Below, piece after piece: positions 11,080-22,600 of a DNA stretch of 64,000 bases. The position numbers and the translations under genes are program-made. The notes below the pieces were generated by a model. It did no database searches. It worked only from the letters and a program-made list of their open reading frames with translations, and was not told where the DNA came from. Origin of the DNA: Helichrysum umbraculigerum. Taxonomy: Eukaryota; Streptophyta; Magnoliopsida; Asterales; Asteraceae. Location: the NCBI GenBank assembly GCA_949592205.1, contig CATIUR010000013.1, positions 2,046,001 through 2,110,000 on the forward strand, given 5' to 3'. Within the stretch, counting starts at the first letter, position 1. Each line of letters opens with the position of its first letter.

Positions 11080-12400
11080 AATGGTTTTCACGATATTAAG
11101 ACCTTGTTGAATTTATGGGAGCATAAAATTCAATATGTTTGGGAGAGCAAAAGGCTCAAAATGCTCATATGGCATTAATGGAAGAATTAAGGGAAGGATA
11201 AGGACATTATTAATTGCTCACATTATGTTGCTGAGTGGTATGGATAATCTCATTGGTTGATTTAAGCGAGATTGATCTTGCTATAAAGATGCAATCGGCA
11301 TCGACCGACTAATTTATAGTCACTTCTAATATCAAAATGAGATCTATCATCAAGAAATTGTTCTTATTCTTGAACAATTGGTTCAATATATAAGTCTTTC
11401 ATAATCTAAAAGTTTGGAGCACAAGGAATTGCACCTTACTTATACTGAAAACATAAAGAATGTTAGAGCTAGAAGATAATCGGCTTGAGGCCTATAACCA
11501 CATACTAAGTTGTATGTGACATGACCTAGCTCTAATAAGGTTTAACCATATGGTTTTGAACCTGCAAACACTGTGTTTGTAGTTTTGTTTTCATTGTTTT
11601 CATCCTTTGTGGATATAATTCTTCTTTCGTACTTCCATGGTAATGCTATTAAATTGTCTTATTCAACAAGCTCTTATTTTTATATATACTAATATCCTAA
11701 ATGATACTGTCATTATGGATATCGGTTATTCACGTTATAACCCAAGTTTTTCCTTAGATACATTTTCAAATAAGTCTTGGGTTTGATGTAATAATATTGA
11801 TTAAGTGGATTTGTCCGCTTAAGCACAATATTTAGTTGGAAAAACTACAAGAAAACCATTTGGAATAGTTATCCATTGCGGTCGATCCATCTTTTTAATA
11901 TGTGATCCTTTCAAATTTCCGAGTAAGACATGAAGCGTTTTATTATACAGGTTTATTTTATAAATATTTCCTCAATTTGAATATGTCTATTTGATTCTTT
12001 ACGAATATTAATCGTTTTATTTTCAAAATTTATGTAATTTTCTTGAAAATAAATTAAAAAAAATAAAACTGAAGAAGTTTTTAGTAATCGAGGAAATGAA
12101 TACCAATATGATTAGTTCATAGCACTTAGTGATGCTCTTGGTATTCAATTTTTTTTGTTTTTTTCCTATGACTCCACACCAAGTCGTGTTGCGGAAAGAA
12201 GGAACATAACGCTTCTTGAAATGGTTGAGTAGGCGACGGTTGAGTTAACTATGTCATCTTTGGGTGATCTTTAGTTATCTTATTCGCACTTAAACAAGGG
12301 TCTTCCAAATCAGTATCTCCCACGCCATATGAGTTATGGATAAGCCGTAAGAACGACTTATATACCTTGAGATTGTATAATTATATATTACATTCCTCAT
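11080..12400 (+). other. C1 interior without recognisable gene
   Basis: No ORF of useful length. A stretch near 11110-11260 (HMALMEELRE-like when translated with stops) could be a worn copia gag, but this is too weak to call. The rest is AT-rich non-coding DNA of the element. Confidence 0.4.
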
Positions 12401-12419
12401 TTTTAACGTTTTCGCAAAT

Positions 12420-12600
12420 CTTAGACCACGAGGAAAGAGAATGTTTTTTTTCTTTAAATACTTTGAACAATCCAAAGGTTATGTGTTTGTAGGTGCACAC
12501 GAAAGTGGGAGTGTAAACCATATTTGGATCTCGGATGCTAAGTCATTGGAAAATGCGTTTCCAAGTGAAGAAATACAATGAAGATTAGTTCTTATTTGTA
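12420..12600 (+). pseudogene. Copia polyprotein remnant (integrase/RT junction) in C1
   Basis: One frame reads KYFEQSKGYVFVGAHESGSV-like residues followed by HIWISDAKSLENAFPSEE. This resembles the segment after the copia integrase core where a KGY.F motif is followed by a V-rich stretch and ...LE..FP. It extends about 50 codons and is surrounded by stops. No catalytic residues can be assigned. Confidence 0.55.
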
Positions 12601-12622
12601 AACATATAGAATAACTCCATTC

Positions 12623-12860
12623 GAGTGGGAGTATTTGAGGAATTAAGGAAAATAATTTGTTTCTTTATGGCAATTCCTCAACATATTGCGAATGAGAGTA
12701 TTCTAATTTGAGTGGGAGAATATTGAGAAATCGTGAATTCGTTTCATTGAAATCTCAATTCGAGTGGGAGTCATATGAGAATCCAAGAATTTGTTTCAAG
12801 GAAATCTCAATCTGAGTGGGAGCAATTTGAGAAACCAAGAATCCGTTTCAAGGTTATATT
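12623..12860 (+). repeat. Array of polypurine-tract-like GAGTGGGAG units in C1
   Basis: GAGTGGGAG occurs at 12623, 12710, 12762 and 12814, each followed by TTGAGAAA/CATATGAGAA, an ATTCGTTTCA-type segment and AATCTCAATT before the next unit; spacing is 52-87 bp. A related AAGTGGGAG lies near 12504. The genuine PPT at 14621 has the same GAGTGGGAGA sequence. The array lies 1.8-2 kb upstream of the real PPT. Confidence 0.8.
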
Positions 12861-12866
12861 AATTGC

Positions 12867-12898
<32 letters not shown>

Positions 12899-13419
12899 AG
12901 AGAACCTCTTTGTCGATATGCGATCGGAAAAGGTATACTTTGTGGTTCACCTAAAACTCCCACATATCCTACAAAGATAAAATGGATCAAACCCGTTGAT
13001 GAATAAATGATTTCATGAGACTAAAATCATTCTTGGGAATTAGTTGAGCTTCCCAAATGACACAAAGCTCAGGTTGTGGCAAAGGCTACAACTACATGAA
13101 AAAGATACTAAGGTATCCAAGTGTACTTTGATGTGTTGTGAAAAAAAATAAAAATTGATCTGCTTAAAAGATTGGCTATAGAAATGTTGATCGAGTTGTT
13201 ATCACTTGGGTAACAAGAAGTAGTCGCATAAAGCCTTGTATAAAATCGGAAACTGATTTTATTTGGAAATTTCAGTTGTGGTCCAACAAGTTGTGTGGCT
13301 TAACTACTTTCCGAATAACTTATGAGTTATTACTAATTTATCAATCAAGTATTGATATGGTCGTATCGTGTTGCTTCCGTAGCATATATGAAAGACCCTA
13401 AGTCTCTATTGTGAGATCA

Positions 13420-13530
13420 AGCACATTGATATCAAGTACAATTTTGTGAGACATGGTTGCAAGAATATAGACAAATATGTAGTACATATCTACACAAGTA
13501 GCAGATCATTTGGACTACCTAGAGAGATGT
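13420..13530 (+). pseudogene. Copia RNase H C-terminal remnant in C1
   Basis: Translation gives HIDIKYNFVRH, then after damage YISTQVADHL. This is the conserved end of copia RNase H (HIDI.Y.FVR...V...YI.T..Q.AD..TK). It places the eroded pol in the same orientation as the LTRs and identifies the element as copia-derived. Stops and indels surround it. Confidence 0.75.
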
Positions 13531-14619
13531 GTTTATGTAACATGTCAGGCTCAAGGTTGTGTATAGTAGATGTCGAAAACGTACCAATTTAATGTTTCCC
13601 AAACATATTTAAGTTTTGATATCTATGACAATTTGTTTGTCAAATCCTATATACAAAGGAATGTTGTGTTTACATTCTTAATTTGTAAAGTATGTCAGAC
13701 AGATTGGAGATCAGCCCACTCACATGGGTGATCGACTCCATTATTTTAGTGATAAGTGGAGCAGTAGCGTATTTTAAGTATATTGTCTAAGTGACAATTG
13801 AGAGCACAAACTTAAAATCTTTGATGCTACAGTTATAAAGTTTACAACAATTGGTGAATTACTTAGATTCACCTAATCTGTCTATGATACCAGATGCGAG
13901 TTCTTACTGAGTTTTATGAGTAGATGAGTGAACTCGGATTCGAACATTGAGTGTGTTTGAATTAGTATCTGTGCAACATTGATTGAAAGACATACCTCCA
14001 TGGGAAAGGAGAAATGTTGCAGCATGTGATTCATACCACATGTGTATAAGACGACCAATAAGGGAAATAGAAGAAACGATCTCTGCTTCTATGCTATGTG
14101 AGTCCCTTGAGGTATGAGTAACCTCAATTTTGGTATCCTTATGACCTTTTCTTGTCTCTTGAGGATTAGCTTGATGTTTGCTATCTTAAGGCGTTGCTTA
14201 AGGGTTATGAATGATTCGACCTGGCAGGACGCTCTTAGAAAAGCGAGTTGAGTTAAGTCCGAAAGAATCTAAGAAGAGGGAAGATCATTTGAAGTTCACA
14301 TTAAGTTGTATTCACCGGTCGACCAATTATCTTGTCTTAGTGACATATCTTAGCGATAAAACATAATTGTGAATACAAAGGGTTTTATAAGTAAAACTGA
14401 GATCATGTGTATTACTAATGTGATTAATGATCTAGGATATTGCATACTAAATCTACTCTTGCCAAATGTTTATTGAGCTGCTATATACTCCTAACAGATG
14501 TATAGCAATTGAGCTCTCGAAGTATGCCGGTCGCACGGCCTATTTTTCTAGTATGAACAGTTTGCAAGTTACACAATTATTCTCTCGAAATATATTGAGT
14601 AAATCATTTAGTTAGTGTA

Positions 14620-14630
14620 CGAGTGGGAGA
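14620..14630 (+). promoter_or_regulatory. C1 polypurine tract
   Basis: GAGTGGGAGA lies immediately before the 3' LTR (TGTTGG), the standard copia plus-strand primer position. Confidence 0.9.
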
Positions 14631-15067
14631 TGTTGGAACATGGATCGGGTTCGACCCGGATCCAACCCGTCCACTAACTAAATACATTGTGAGTTATTAT
14701 AACCTTAGTGGTTAATACTCATGATGATCCATGAATGCCCATTATAGTTGTGATTAATGGAGACCGTTCATATCCTCGGAGGTTATGTATTTGATGGCTA
14801 TATAAAGTGAGATCACTTTATATGCAAGGGTTGGACTTGAGAGAAAAGATACTCAATACACACATGAGAGACCATTGAGTGAAACGAGTTAAGACTCGTT
14901 AGCCTAGTGTATGTTTGATGCAAACGTGGTATTGGAATCTTAGGCTGTGAAATCGTGTAAGCTTTCCGTTAGTGATCGCTTAACCCGACCGGTGATTTAA
15001 ACGGTGGTTCGTCGCTTCCGCTTCCGCTATTATATTCGGGTAAGTACCGAATCCTTTATTTCCAACA
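14631..15067 (+). repeat. C1 3' LTR
   Basis: 437 bp, identical to 7761-8197 on line-by-line comparison, including the palindromic TATA region (14801-14822). It is followed by the GTATT duplication (15068-15072) and then G1 sequence. Confidence 0.95.
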
Positions 15068-15480
15068 GTATTAAATGATGTTCTTCTTCATTCCCAGACA
15101 CCAATATAAATCCATGATATCATACTACTTCTTAACAACTCCCATTGTATGGAATATTTTAACTTATGTACTCTGTCCATTACTAGTGTCCATAGACCAC
15201 CTAGAAAAGGAATCCATAATCTTTTCCACAAGATGTAATATCTCATCCAATTTGTGTTCCAACTGTTTGTCCAACCAGTGCAACTTTTCGTTTTGTATAA
15301 GAGTATCCCTTAACGCCTCATCATGTACTTTGAACATCTTATACCTAATGCCAGAGTGTATCGCCATACATGATTTGCACTCACCTTGGCATACTCTTTC
15401 TTCCTACTCAAAACAACTGCAACAACATCCGTCTTCCCCGGATAGTATCAAATTTCTCAATTGTAACACTAAATAATTCG
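15068..15480 (-). pseudogene. RNase H-integrase linker remnant of G1
   Basis: The minus strand gives ...VHDEALRDTLIQNEKLHWLDKQLEHK.DEILHLVEKI, matching the gypsy linker before the integrase zinc-binding domain (compare EALNDENLKNEALRGLDKQFE in G3). Downstream integrase HHCC residues are lost or on the far side of C1. An upstream part (15370-15480) hints at the end of RNase H. Confidence 0.65.
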
Positions 15481-15786
15481 AGCTTCCTCATTTGTAGCGT
15501 GTTCAACTCTTTTGAACATAGATGTGTTAAAAACTTCTTACGATCGGTATAAATGACGTTCTCCATCCCATACAAGTAGCGTCTTCAACACATATGTACG
15601 AACATCAGTACTCCAAGTTCCAATTCGTGGGTAGTATAAAAATTTTCATGAATGCGGTTACCTTCCCCCTTTAATTAACACACAACCTAGACTTTAGTCT
15701 GATGCATCACAATACTTAACGAAATCCTCCGATCCATCATCCTTCACTGTTTGTAAAGCTTCTTCTAAGTTCCTACCCCAAACAAA

Positions 15787-15788
<2 letters not shown>

Positions 15789-15827
<39 letters not shown>
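15789..15827. repeat. (TA)n microsatellite
   Basis: About 19 uninterrupted TA dinucleotides inside the decayed RNase H/RT part of G1. Confidence 0.98.
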
Positions 15828-15832
<5 letters not shown>

Positions 15833-16123
15833 GAGTAGTAGAGCGATCCTTGAAAAACTCCTGATAAAATTTCGAGAATAACATGAGAATCCCAAATGCT
15901 TTACGAACCTTCACGATAGCTATGGGACCTTCCATCCCTTTACAGCTTCTATTTTGCGAAAATACACAAGGATAACTTCCTTGTTCACAACGTGCCCAAG
16001 CAAAACAAACCTCTTGTAGTCAAATTTTGAACTCTGAATATACTGCATAGACCTTTTCTTTCAAAAGAAACTCCAGGATTAGTCTCAAAGGGACTTCATG
16101 CTCTTCCTTTGTTTTAGAATGAT

Positions 16124-16842
16124 TCAGAACGTCGCAAATGAAAAGTATGATAAATTCATCAAGATGCGGCTTATATACACGTTCGTTAAATATAGGAATG
16201 CTATAGTTGCATTAGTAAGATCGAGAGACATAACGATAAATTTGAAATGTTCGTAACGAGTACTAAACGCAATCTTAGGTATATCTGATTCAGGTACCCT
16301 CAATTGATGGTAACCAGAATGAAGATTGATTTTTGAAAACCACTGAATACCTTGAATTTGATCAAACAAATCATCCATCCTTGGAAGAGGACAGCGATTC
16401 TTGACCGTAAATTTGTTAAGTTCATGATAATCAATGCACAAATGAAAAGAACCATCTTTCTTTTTGACAAATAAGACAGGTGCTCCAAAAGAAGAATGAC
16501 CAGGGTGAATAAAACCCTTGTCATGGAGCATCTCAAAGTGAATTAAATAACTCTTGTATTCAAATAATATTAAGCGATTTTGGAGCCTTTGCAACTGGGG
16601 TTGCTCCAAGAATAAGATCGATACAAAATTTTACGAGTCAAGAGGGATATAGTCCTTCTAAGTCTTCCGGGAAAACCTCGAGGAAAAATCAGTAATAATA
16701 TAATGTTTTGGAGTTTCAAATCATTAGCCTTTATGCTCATGAGTTGTCTTTGTTCGTTTCCGAATTGTTCTATGCGAATCTCAAGCATTTCACCAACATT
16801 TAAGTGGTATACGGAATACTTTCTCAAACATACAACTTTCAC
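16124..16842 (-). pseudogene. Reverse transcriptase remnant of G1
   Basis: The minus strand reads FGAPVLFVKKKDGSFHLCIDYHELNKFTVKNRCPLPRMDDLFDQIQG, WFSKINLHSGYHQLRV, IPKIAFSTRYEHFKFIVMS (normally VMPFGLTNAP; here damaged to SLDLTNATI). The YxDD box region is lost. The upstream fragment 16842-16570 covers the protease-RT spacer. Best described as the N-terminal half of a gypsy RT with drift at conserved sites (R to H in CIDYRELNK, D to N in KIDL). Confidence 0.9.
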
Positions 16843-18469
16843 CTGAATTTCGTTAACTAATCCATTCTCAAAACTATGCCAAAACTCCCGAGTCCGAAGG
16901 GCAACAAATCAATGCCAAAAGAGTATTCTTCAAGCACTAGATTATACCCTTTTGTAATGTCTTTTAGTCTCTATGTGTTCCCATTAATAAAATTGTTTTA
17001 AAGTCTCTCACCTAAAACAAGCCATCGAGTTTTCTACTGTGTTGATTGGTGCCACTTGAGCCGTCATCCGACATTCAATTGTAAAGTGGCCTCTTTCATT
17101 TCAGTTTGAATAAATACAACATGATGTAGATGTGTAATGATAGTGGTTACACCTTACTCATAGAAGATGTGAACTAGCGTACCCTTCTCTTCATGTGTTA
17201 GTATCTACAAATTTCTTGAATACCCTATCACTCTTGGTATTGTTTCTACATTTTCAACCTTAATGGTTCCATCGATTAACAATTCAACCCTCAGAATTGC
17301 GCCTTGGATGGTAAGAGGCTCAGTCACTTCTACCGTCCTGCTAGTTTCCAGAACAAATCTGTTGATGTACTTCTCAATTCACTTAGCTTCAAGTGCCACG
17401 GAATGCGGTCTAATTTTTGCTAACCCATGAAATTGCCCGATATACGTCGCATGATTAACTCCCATCGTAGAGAAATTTCAAAACTTGTTCACCAACTTCT
17501 TCATTTCGTTATTGAAAGGATATCTCTCTTTAAACAGTGCTTTTATTTATTTTATTTGTTTATCTATTTATTTATTTAGTTATGTACTTATTATTATTAT
17601 TATTATTATCGTTTCTATTATTATGTTTTTTTTTCCGCGCCCTCACCACTTCATCATTTGAATTCTCGCTATTAGTTCCATTTTCGTCTTTGGTGCCGCT
17701 AGCTCTACCATGATTCAATATGCTGTTACAAACCTTGCATGACAATTTTGACTATTAAGGCTCACAGCTGTTGTGCAATGGTCGCAACAACATTGGAGTT
17801 CTTGCCTTTAATACCACAAATTCCTCCAATTCAACCATCAGTTCAATCACCACTATAACTTGTATGACCACCACCGACGAGTGTTTCTCCTCCACGAGTA
17901 AAATTTACGGGTAATGTGTTTTAGTAGTATGCTAGCCATAAATTTCGGATTCATATGAGTTTAGAATAGAATGGGTACTTTAGAGTTGGTCAAGGCATAA
18001 TTGCACTAGACTCGCAACATAAGCATGATTCGATGAGGAATATAATTTGGGATTTTATTGCCATACGACACGAAGATAGCACATGAGACACGCAAACATG
18101 GTCGAATAAGCACACATACGTCAGAACACCTTTGTCAATTACGTCTGCAGCCATAATTGTAAAATTATTCTTTCATACACATACTTATCTTCCAAGTCTT
18201 TGTATCGCAATAAGCTTTGTATTTACGGAAAGAGATCAGATAGTTATGAAATCATAAGCAACATGTAGACGAACCACATAAAGAGTCATAAGATGATAAG
18301 GAAACGCCTTACAACGTCCTTCTTATTTGAAATGGTTGAGATGAATAATCGATACTAGCTATAACTAGCTCCACGGAATTGTATGCACACATAACTTCCT
18401 ATCTCATGTTCTATATGTAGGTTCCTGATTTATAGTCTAGGCCAATCCACCTAAATCTCTATAAACAAT
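16843..18469 (-). other. Decayed gag/protease region and leader of G1
   Basis: No ORF of note. The position on the minus strand between primer-binding site and RT means it should have held gag and protease. I see no intact zinc knuckle or DTG. It contains an (ATT)n run at about 17589-17609. Confidence 0.6.
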
Positions 18470-18482
18470 GGCTCTGATACCA
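18470..18482 (-). promoter_or_regulatory. G1 primer-binding site
   Basis: GGCTCTGATACCA on the plus strand is TGGTATCAGAGCC on the minus strand, three bases inside the 5' LTR of the minus-strand element. It matches initiator tRNA-Met and fixes the orientation of G1. Confidence 0.93.
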
Positions 18483-18485
18483 ATC

Positions 18486-20993
18486 TGTCACACCCCGTCT
18501 AAAGCGGAAACAACGGGGTACGATTGCGATAGGATCATAATACATCATTATAAAGAATTCTATATGAAACACAATATCCAATGTGTCATGATGCCAATAA
18601 CATGACAGTTCATGTCGTGCATACATTTCAACAATGAATTCAAAATCTTACAAACAAACATACACTACAATGTTAAGGAAAAACATGCCTTCACAAACAA
18701 CCATGATGTACCACAAGTCTTGTATAACTTTCTTAATGCAACCCTAAAGGTCCACTAAGTTCTCTTGTCCTCTGCTTTAAGTCCTCTAGTATAACCTGAA
18801 AAGATATGCTCAAAAACGTCATCACGAATGTTGGTGAGTTTCCTAGGTTTGAACCCAAACACCACAAATAAAACATTTTGCTGTGATAAAAGTAAGTTAG
18901 GACAATGCAATGAAAATGCACATATAAAAGTGAAATTAGTGTAAATAATAACCAAGATACTTGATATATCTAGTCCATACCCTTAAGAGAATATGACCAT
19001 TGATATCAATTGACCCCAATGATCTCAACAAACAACCATGCATGTTGTCATTACCCCCACGGAGTAAGACAAATAGCATACAATGATCTCAATGACCTTA
19101 ATGTTCTCAATGTCCTCAATGTTCTCAATGATCTCAATGATCTCAAATAAAGCATATAAATGATCTCAAATAAAGCACATAATCTCACATAATGTAGCAC
19201 ATCTCAAGCATATGTCCAAATAGATAAATAGATGAATGTAATCACAGCATTAAAACAATTGATAAAATATGAGCATACTTTTCCCCCAATTTGAAAACAT
19301 GTAATGAAAACGGGGGCACGAAAACTCACCTCAAGTAAAAGATGTAAGTTTTTCCCTTAAGTATATCACCAACCAAAGTCTCGCAATCTACAATATCACA
19401 ACGTATGTGGGTTACAACCTAGAGAAAACTATGTCCTTCCATTGTATCTCAGGTCCAAATCACCTCTACTAAGTTTCCTCACAACCCAAACTAATGTATT
19501 ATCTCAAGAACCAACCTCAATGAAAAACTCAGATTCTGTCCTAATTTTTGTATCACTTTACCAATTTTTAAACATGATTTAATGAAATCATTTGACTATA
19601 AAATTTTAAACAATGACATTTCAATGTGTTGAAAAAGTCTAGTAATTTTTACAGACTCAATTACTTTGATTTACTATTTTTAAAAATTCATCAAAGTGAA
19701 CTGCTCTAAACCGACAACACTTTCTGACTTCACAAAAGTTATAATTTGTTTAACATACTTAGAACCTTCAGAGATTTCCATGTTTTTATAGAAATTAGTT
19801 AATACCTTGAAAACACTTCATAAAAAATTTCAAGACCTAATTCTTAATTTAACCTACATTTCAAAATTAAACAATTTAATCAAAATCAGTAGCTGAAAAA
19901 CTCAGATTTGACATCTGATCTTGTAAAATCATTTTGACCAATTTATACTCAACATTTTGACATAATACCGATGCCATTTGAAAGCATACTCAAAATACTT
20001 AAGTTTTGACTCTTATTTCATTGAAAACCATCGTGTTATGACCAAGTTACATGCCTCCCAAACCGAAAGTATTTTCTGGACAGATTAGGGTTTTATAGAT
20101 AATCAACCCTAATCGTTCGTATAAACAATCCAAACCGCAAACACAATCATAATCCTCAATTCTATTGACTTCTATACTGATTTTAATAATATCCTAATGA
20201 TTTCATATACCCGAAACACAATGGATTGAACCGAATGAAAACCGACAATGCGAAATAATCGAAATAATAGAATCAAATTGAAATAGATTGAAAATACGAA
20301 CGATTATGCGAATTAAAGCGAGATTTCCAATAATCAACGAATACACAAGCATTATTTTCCATAGGATCTGTAATAATTTCGTTTTATATGAGTAATAAAT
20401 TGAATATGAAACATCAAGATTTGTATGAATAATTACCGAAAACTTACCCACGAACACGCGAATGAATGATTTCGGTTGATAGATTGAATTAAGGGATTAA
20501 ACCCTTGATTTATTTGATGAAATTTGATGATAAATTTTGACTAAAGAGGCTGGAAGTCGGATCTAGGGTGAAAGAAAATAGGTTTTAGGGTTTTGGATAA
20601 GAGAACGACTAGATAGGTTTAAATTGTGAAACAAAATATTTTTCTTGCTCCTTACTTCCCCTCTTGGACAACTTTTACAATGGTTTATGGGCTAATTTTC
20701 GGACATGTTGTAGTCCTTTGTGTTTAGAAACCGTGGGCTTTGGATTCAAGTCATTTGGAGTCCAGATGAGGGAATTATGGCCCAAACAGTGAAGCCTCAC
20801 AGAAAACTCAAGCTTTTATCGTTTTGATCTGTATCTTTTTGGTTACACATCCATTTGCGATGATTCTTTTTGCATTGGATTCACTTTTCAAAAACGAAGA
20901 CTTTGATATAAAGAAATCATTGAAATTAGTACATTCACAAAAATAACTTTTTACGGCTTGAATTACGATAACGGTTTGGTGAAAGTTGTCACA
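18486..20993 (-). repeat. G1 LTR (5' LTR on the minus strand)
   Basis: 2508 bp, matching 4043-6558 with scattered substitutions and small indels (for example AGCGGAAACAACGG versus AGCGAAAAGAACGG near the start). The GTAAGT-like site is at 20442-20447 on the minus strand. It is followed by the AGAAG duplication. Confidence 0.93.
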
Positions 20994-21533
20994 AGAAGTT
21001 ATTTGTCAATTACAATAGCAAAATTAATATTTGTTCGATGTTATTTAGCACCTGGAGAAGTAATATTTGATAAAATAAGGCAAGCGGTCAAATTAGTTAA
21101 GATTGGAATTACTCGTCAATATATACTACCAGAGGAAGTTATGGTACAAGATGAATTGAAGTATGAAAAAATTCCCGAATTACTTAAAGAGAAGAGAGTA
21201 TGGAACCTAAGAGAAATAGAACAAATTTTAGAACAGTCATTAACAAACCCTATTTGGGTTAATTATAATGAAAATAATACAATGATAATTACCAATGCAA
21301 TTAATTATGGGGAAGGAGCTATAGAAAATATTCAACGATGGATGCATACATTAATGAAGCCAAATGAAGTACCAATTACTAAAGCTATTCCGGATAAGTA
21401 TCTAAGTGAAGAAGGAAAGTTATTTTATTGCAAGATAATGAAGAAGTATCCAGATCACCTCTGCAAACATTGCCAAATTAATCAGCATATGGTCCCACAG
21501 TTACCAATAATGGAAGATAATTCAAAAGAATAA
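20994..21533 (+). pseudogene. Last viral ORF, 3' part (EPRV P1)
   Basis: Continues the ORF cut at 4042. It reads without a stop to TAA at 21531-21533, a private early stop; P2 and M continue with EEDKEEEKRS. Notable features are a C-x2-C-like pair near the end (KHCQINQH) after YPDHLC, possibly a small metal site, and an acidic C-terminus. Upstream are KAIPDKYLSEEGKLFYCKIM and GEGAIENIQRWMH. Position suggests transactivator/viroplasmin; I see no proof of function. Confidence 0.5.
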
Positions 21534-21840
21534 GATAAAGAAGAAGAAAAGAGAAGCTAGGAGAAGAAGCTAAAGGGACAGCTGGAAGTTACCTGTTGTA
21601 AATAAGTGTAATAGTAGTAGTAATAATTGTATGTTGTAATAGTAGTAGTAATAATTGTGTGTAGTCACAGTGTGTCGTGTCACTGAATAAAGTGACATAA
21701 ACTTGTAAATATATGCTTAAGTGTTGTACATATTTCCCATATAAATAAAACAACATGGGAGGCTAGGGATAACACACATCCCCACTTTCCCATAACTCAT
21801 TCTCCTTTATCTCTCTCTCTTTAATTCTCCATCTTCCGCA
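21534..21840 (+). promoter_or_regulatory. Viral intergenic region with promoter (EPRV P1)
   Basis: Contains a duplicated ~33-bp unit (GTTGTAATAGTAGTAGTAAT...), the hairpin GTCACT-GAATAA-AGTGAC at 21679-21696 whose centre holds AATAAA, a TATA box (TATAAATA, 21740-21747), then a CT-rich stretch (TTTATCTCTCTCTCTTTAATTC). This matches the layout of a caulimovirid full-length transcript promoter. In caulimoviruses CT-rich sequence downstream of the start site can stimulate expression; whether that holds here is inference. Confidence 0.75.
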
Positions 21841-22600
21841 ATTCTTTTATATTTCCTTTTATACGCTTTATTTCTTCTTCTTTTTAAATTACATCCAAAA
21901 CTAGGTGGTTGATAATCTTCGCAACAATCATTTATCCTTAACATTTCTTTTCTCATTTGTCTTTCTATATTTAAATTTGTACAATAAGCTTTATACCATG
22001 TATTTAGAAACATAATTCTTTCTCCTAATGTATCTGTTTTAGGTTCTACTTCATAAGCTTCTGTTACTAATTTATTTACTGGTAATGGTAATTTTGAATA
22101 GTATAATCTTTTCATTTCTATGGTATTTCTTAATGCTTCATCTAGTTTATAATAATTTTGGTTATAGGCACAAGTATAAGCTTTTAGTTGTTCGGGACAC
22201 ATGGAGCATATTTGCATACTTAATATATTATTTCTAGCATTTTCTTGCCTTTGTCATATTTGTCCTAAATCTGAATTAAAATTACTAAATTCTCTTCTTA
22301 TTGCTATTTCATATTTTTTTCAATAGTTCTGTATTTCTGGTTATTGGTATATTATCCCATGATAATAATTCTTGTAATTTTGTTCTATCTTCTAGTTTTA
22401 AACTTATTATCTATTCTTTTACAATTCCTGTTATTGCTCCTTCTATATAATTGGCTGTTTGATTTAAAGATATTTTTCCTTCTATTAATTTAGAATTTAT
22501 TCTTGATATCCAATTTTGTATTTCTTTTTCTACATCCTCTGGACAATCTAAATCTAGTATATCTGGATTTAGATTTTATATAATTTTTTAATTGATCCAA
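21841..22600 (-). pseudogene. Coat protein, N-terminal and middle part (EPRV M)
   Basis: Reads as the caulimovirid coat core: a QTANYIEGAITGIVKE-like segment (about 22460-22400), LLSWDNIPITR, then ICSMCPEQLKAYTCAYNQNYYKL (about 22215-22145) and a basic tail (NLKRRRNKAYKRKYKR) where the copy ends at its genomic breakpoint. Frame changes and a TGA near 22255 break it. The CCHC knuckle is on the other piece (41660-41701). It would form the icosahedral capsid and bind pregenomic RNA. Confidence 0.75.

Larger units (their letters stand above)
7761..15067 (+). mobile_element. Ty1/copia-derived non-autonomous retrotransposon C1
   Basis: 437-bp LTRs at both ends are identical base for base on reading, with TG...CA ends and GTATT duplications. 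The primer-binding site is TGGTATCAGAGC at 8199 and the polypurine tract GAGTGGGAGA at 14621. The 6.4-kb interior has no long ORF, only eroded copia motifs (about 12420-12600 and 13420-13530), plus large hairpin arrays (9680-10640, 10843-11075) and an array of PPT-like units (12623-12860). It inserted into the integrase region of G1. Identical LTRs mean very recent transposition, which must have used proteins from another element. Confidence 0.93.
4043..20993 (-). mobile_element. Ty3/gypsy retrotransposon G1 (degenerate, minus strand)
   Basis: Two LTRs of about 2.5 kb (4043-6558 and 18486-20993) begin and end TG...CA and are flanked by AGAAG duplications. On the minus strand the order is LTR, primer-binding site (18482-18470), decayed gag, RT, RNase H-integrase linker, integrase, polypurine tract (6570-6559), LTR. 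Only fragments of pol remain readable, so it is not autonomous. The copia element C1 (7761-15067) sits inside its integrase. The LTRs differ at many positions, more than those of G3 or G4, so it is the oldest of the full-length insertions in the window. Confidence 0.92.
20994..21840 (+). mobile_element. Endogenous pararetrovirus copy P1, right part
   Basis: Resumes P1 after G1: last viral ORF to 21533, then the intergenic promoter region, ending at ...CTTCCGCA (21840). That point is 4 nt before where the primer-binding site starts in P2. At 21841 the sequence switches abruptly to the minus-strand copy M in the middle of its coat gene. Confidence 0.9.

Noticed and set aside
15075..15476. 133-codon plus-strand ORF
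   Set aside because: Antisense to the recognisable RNase H-integrase linker of G1 on the minus strand.
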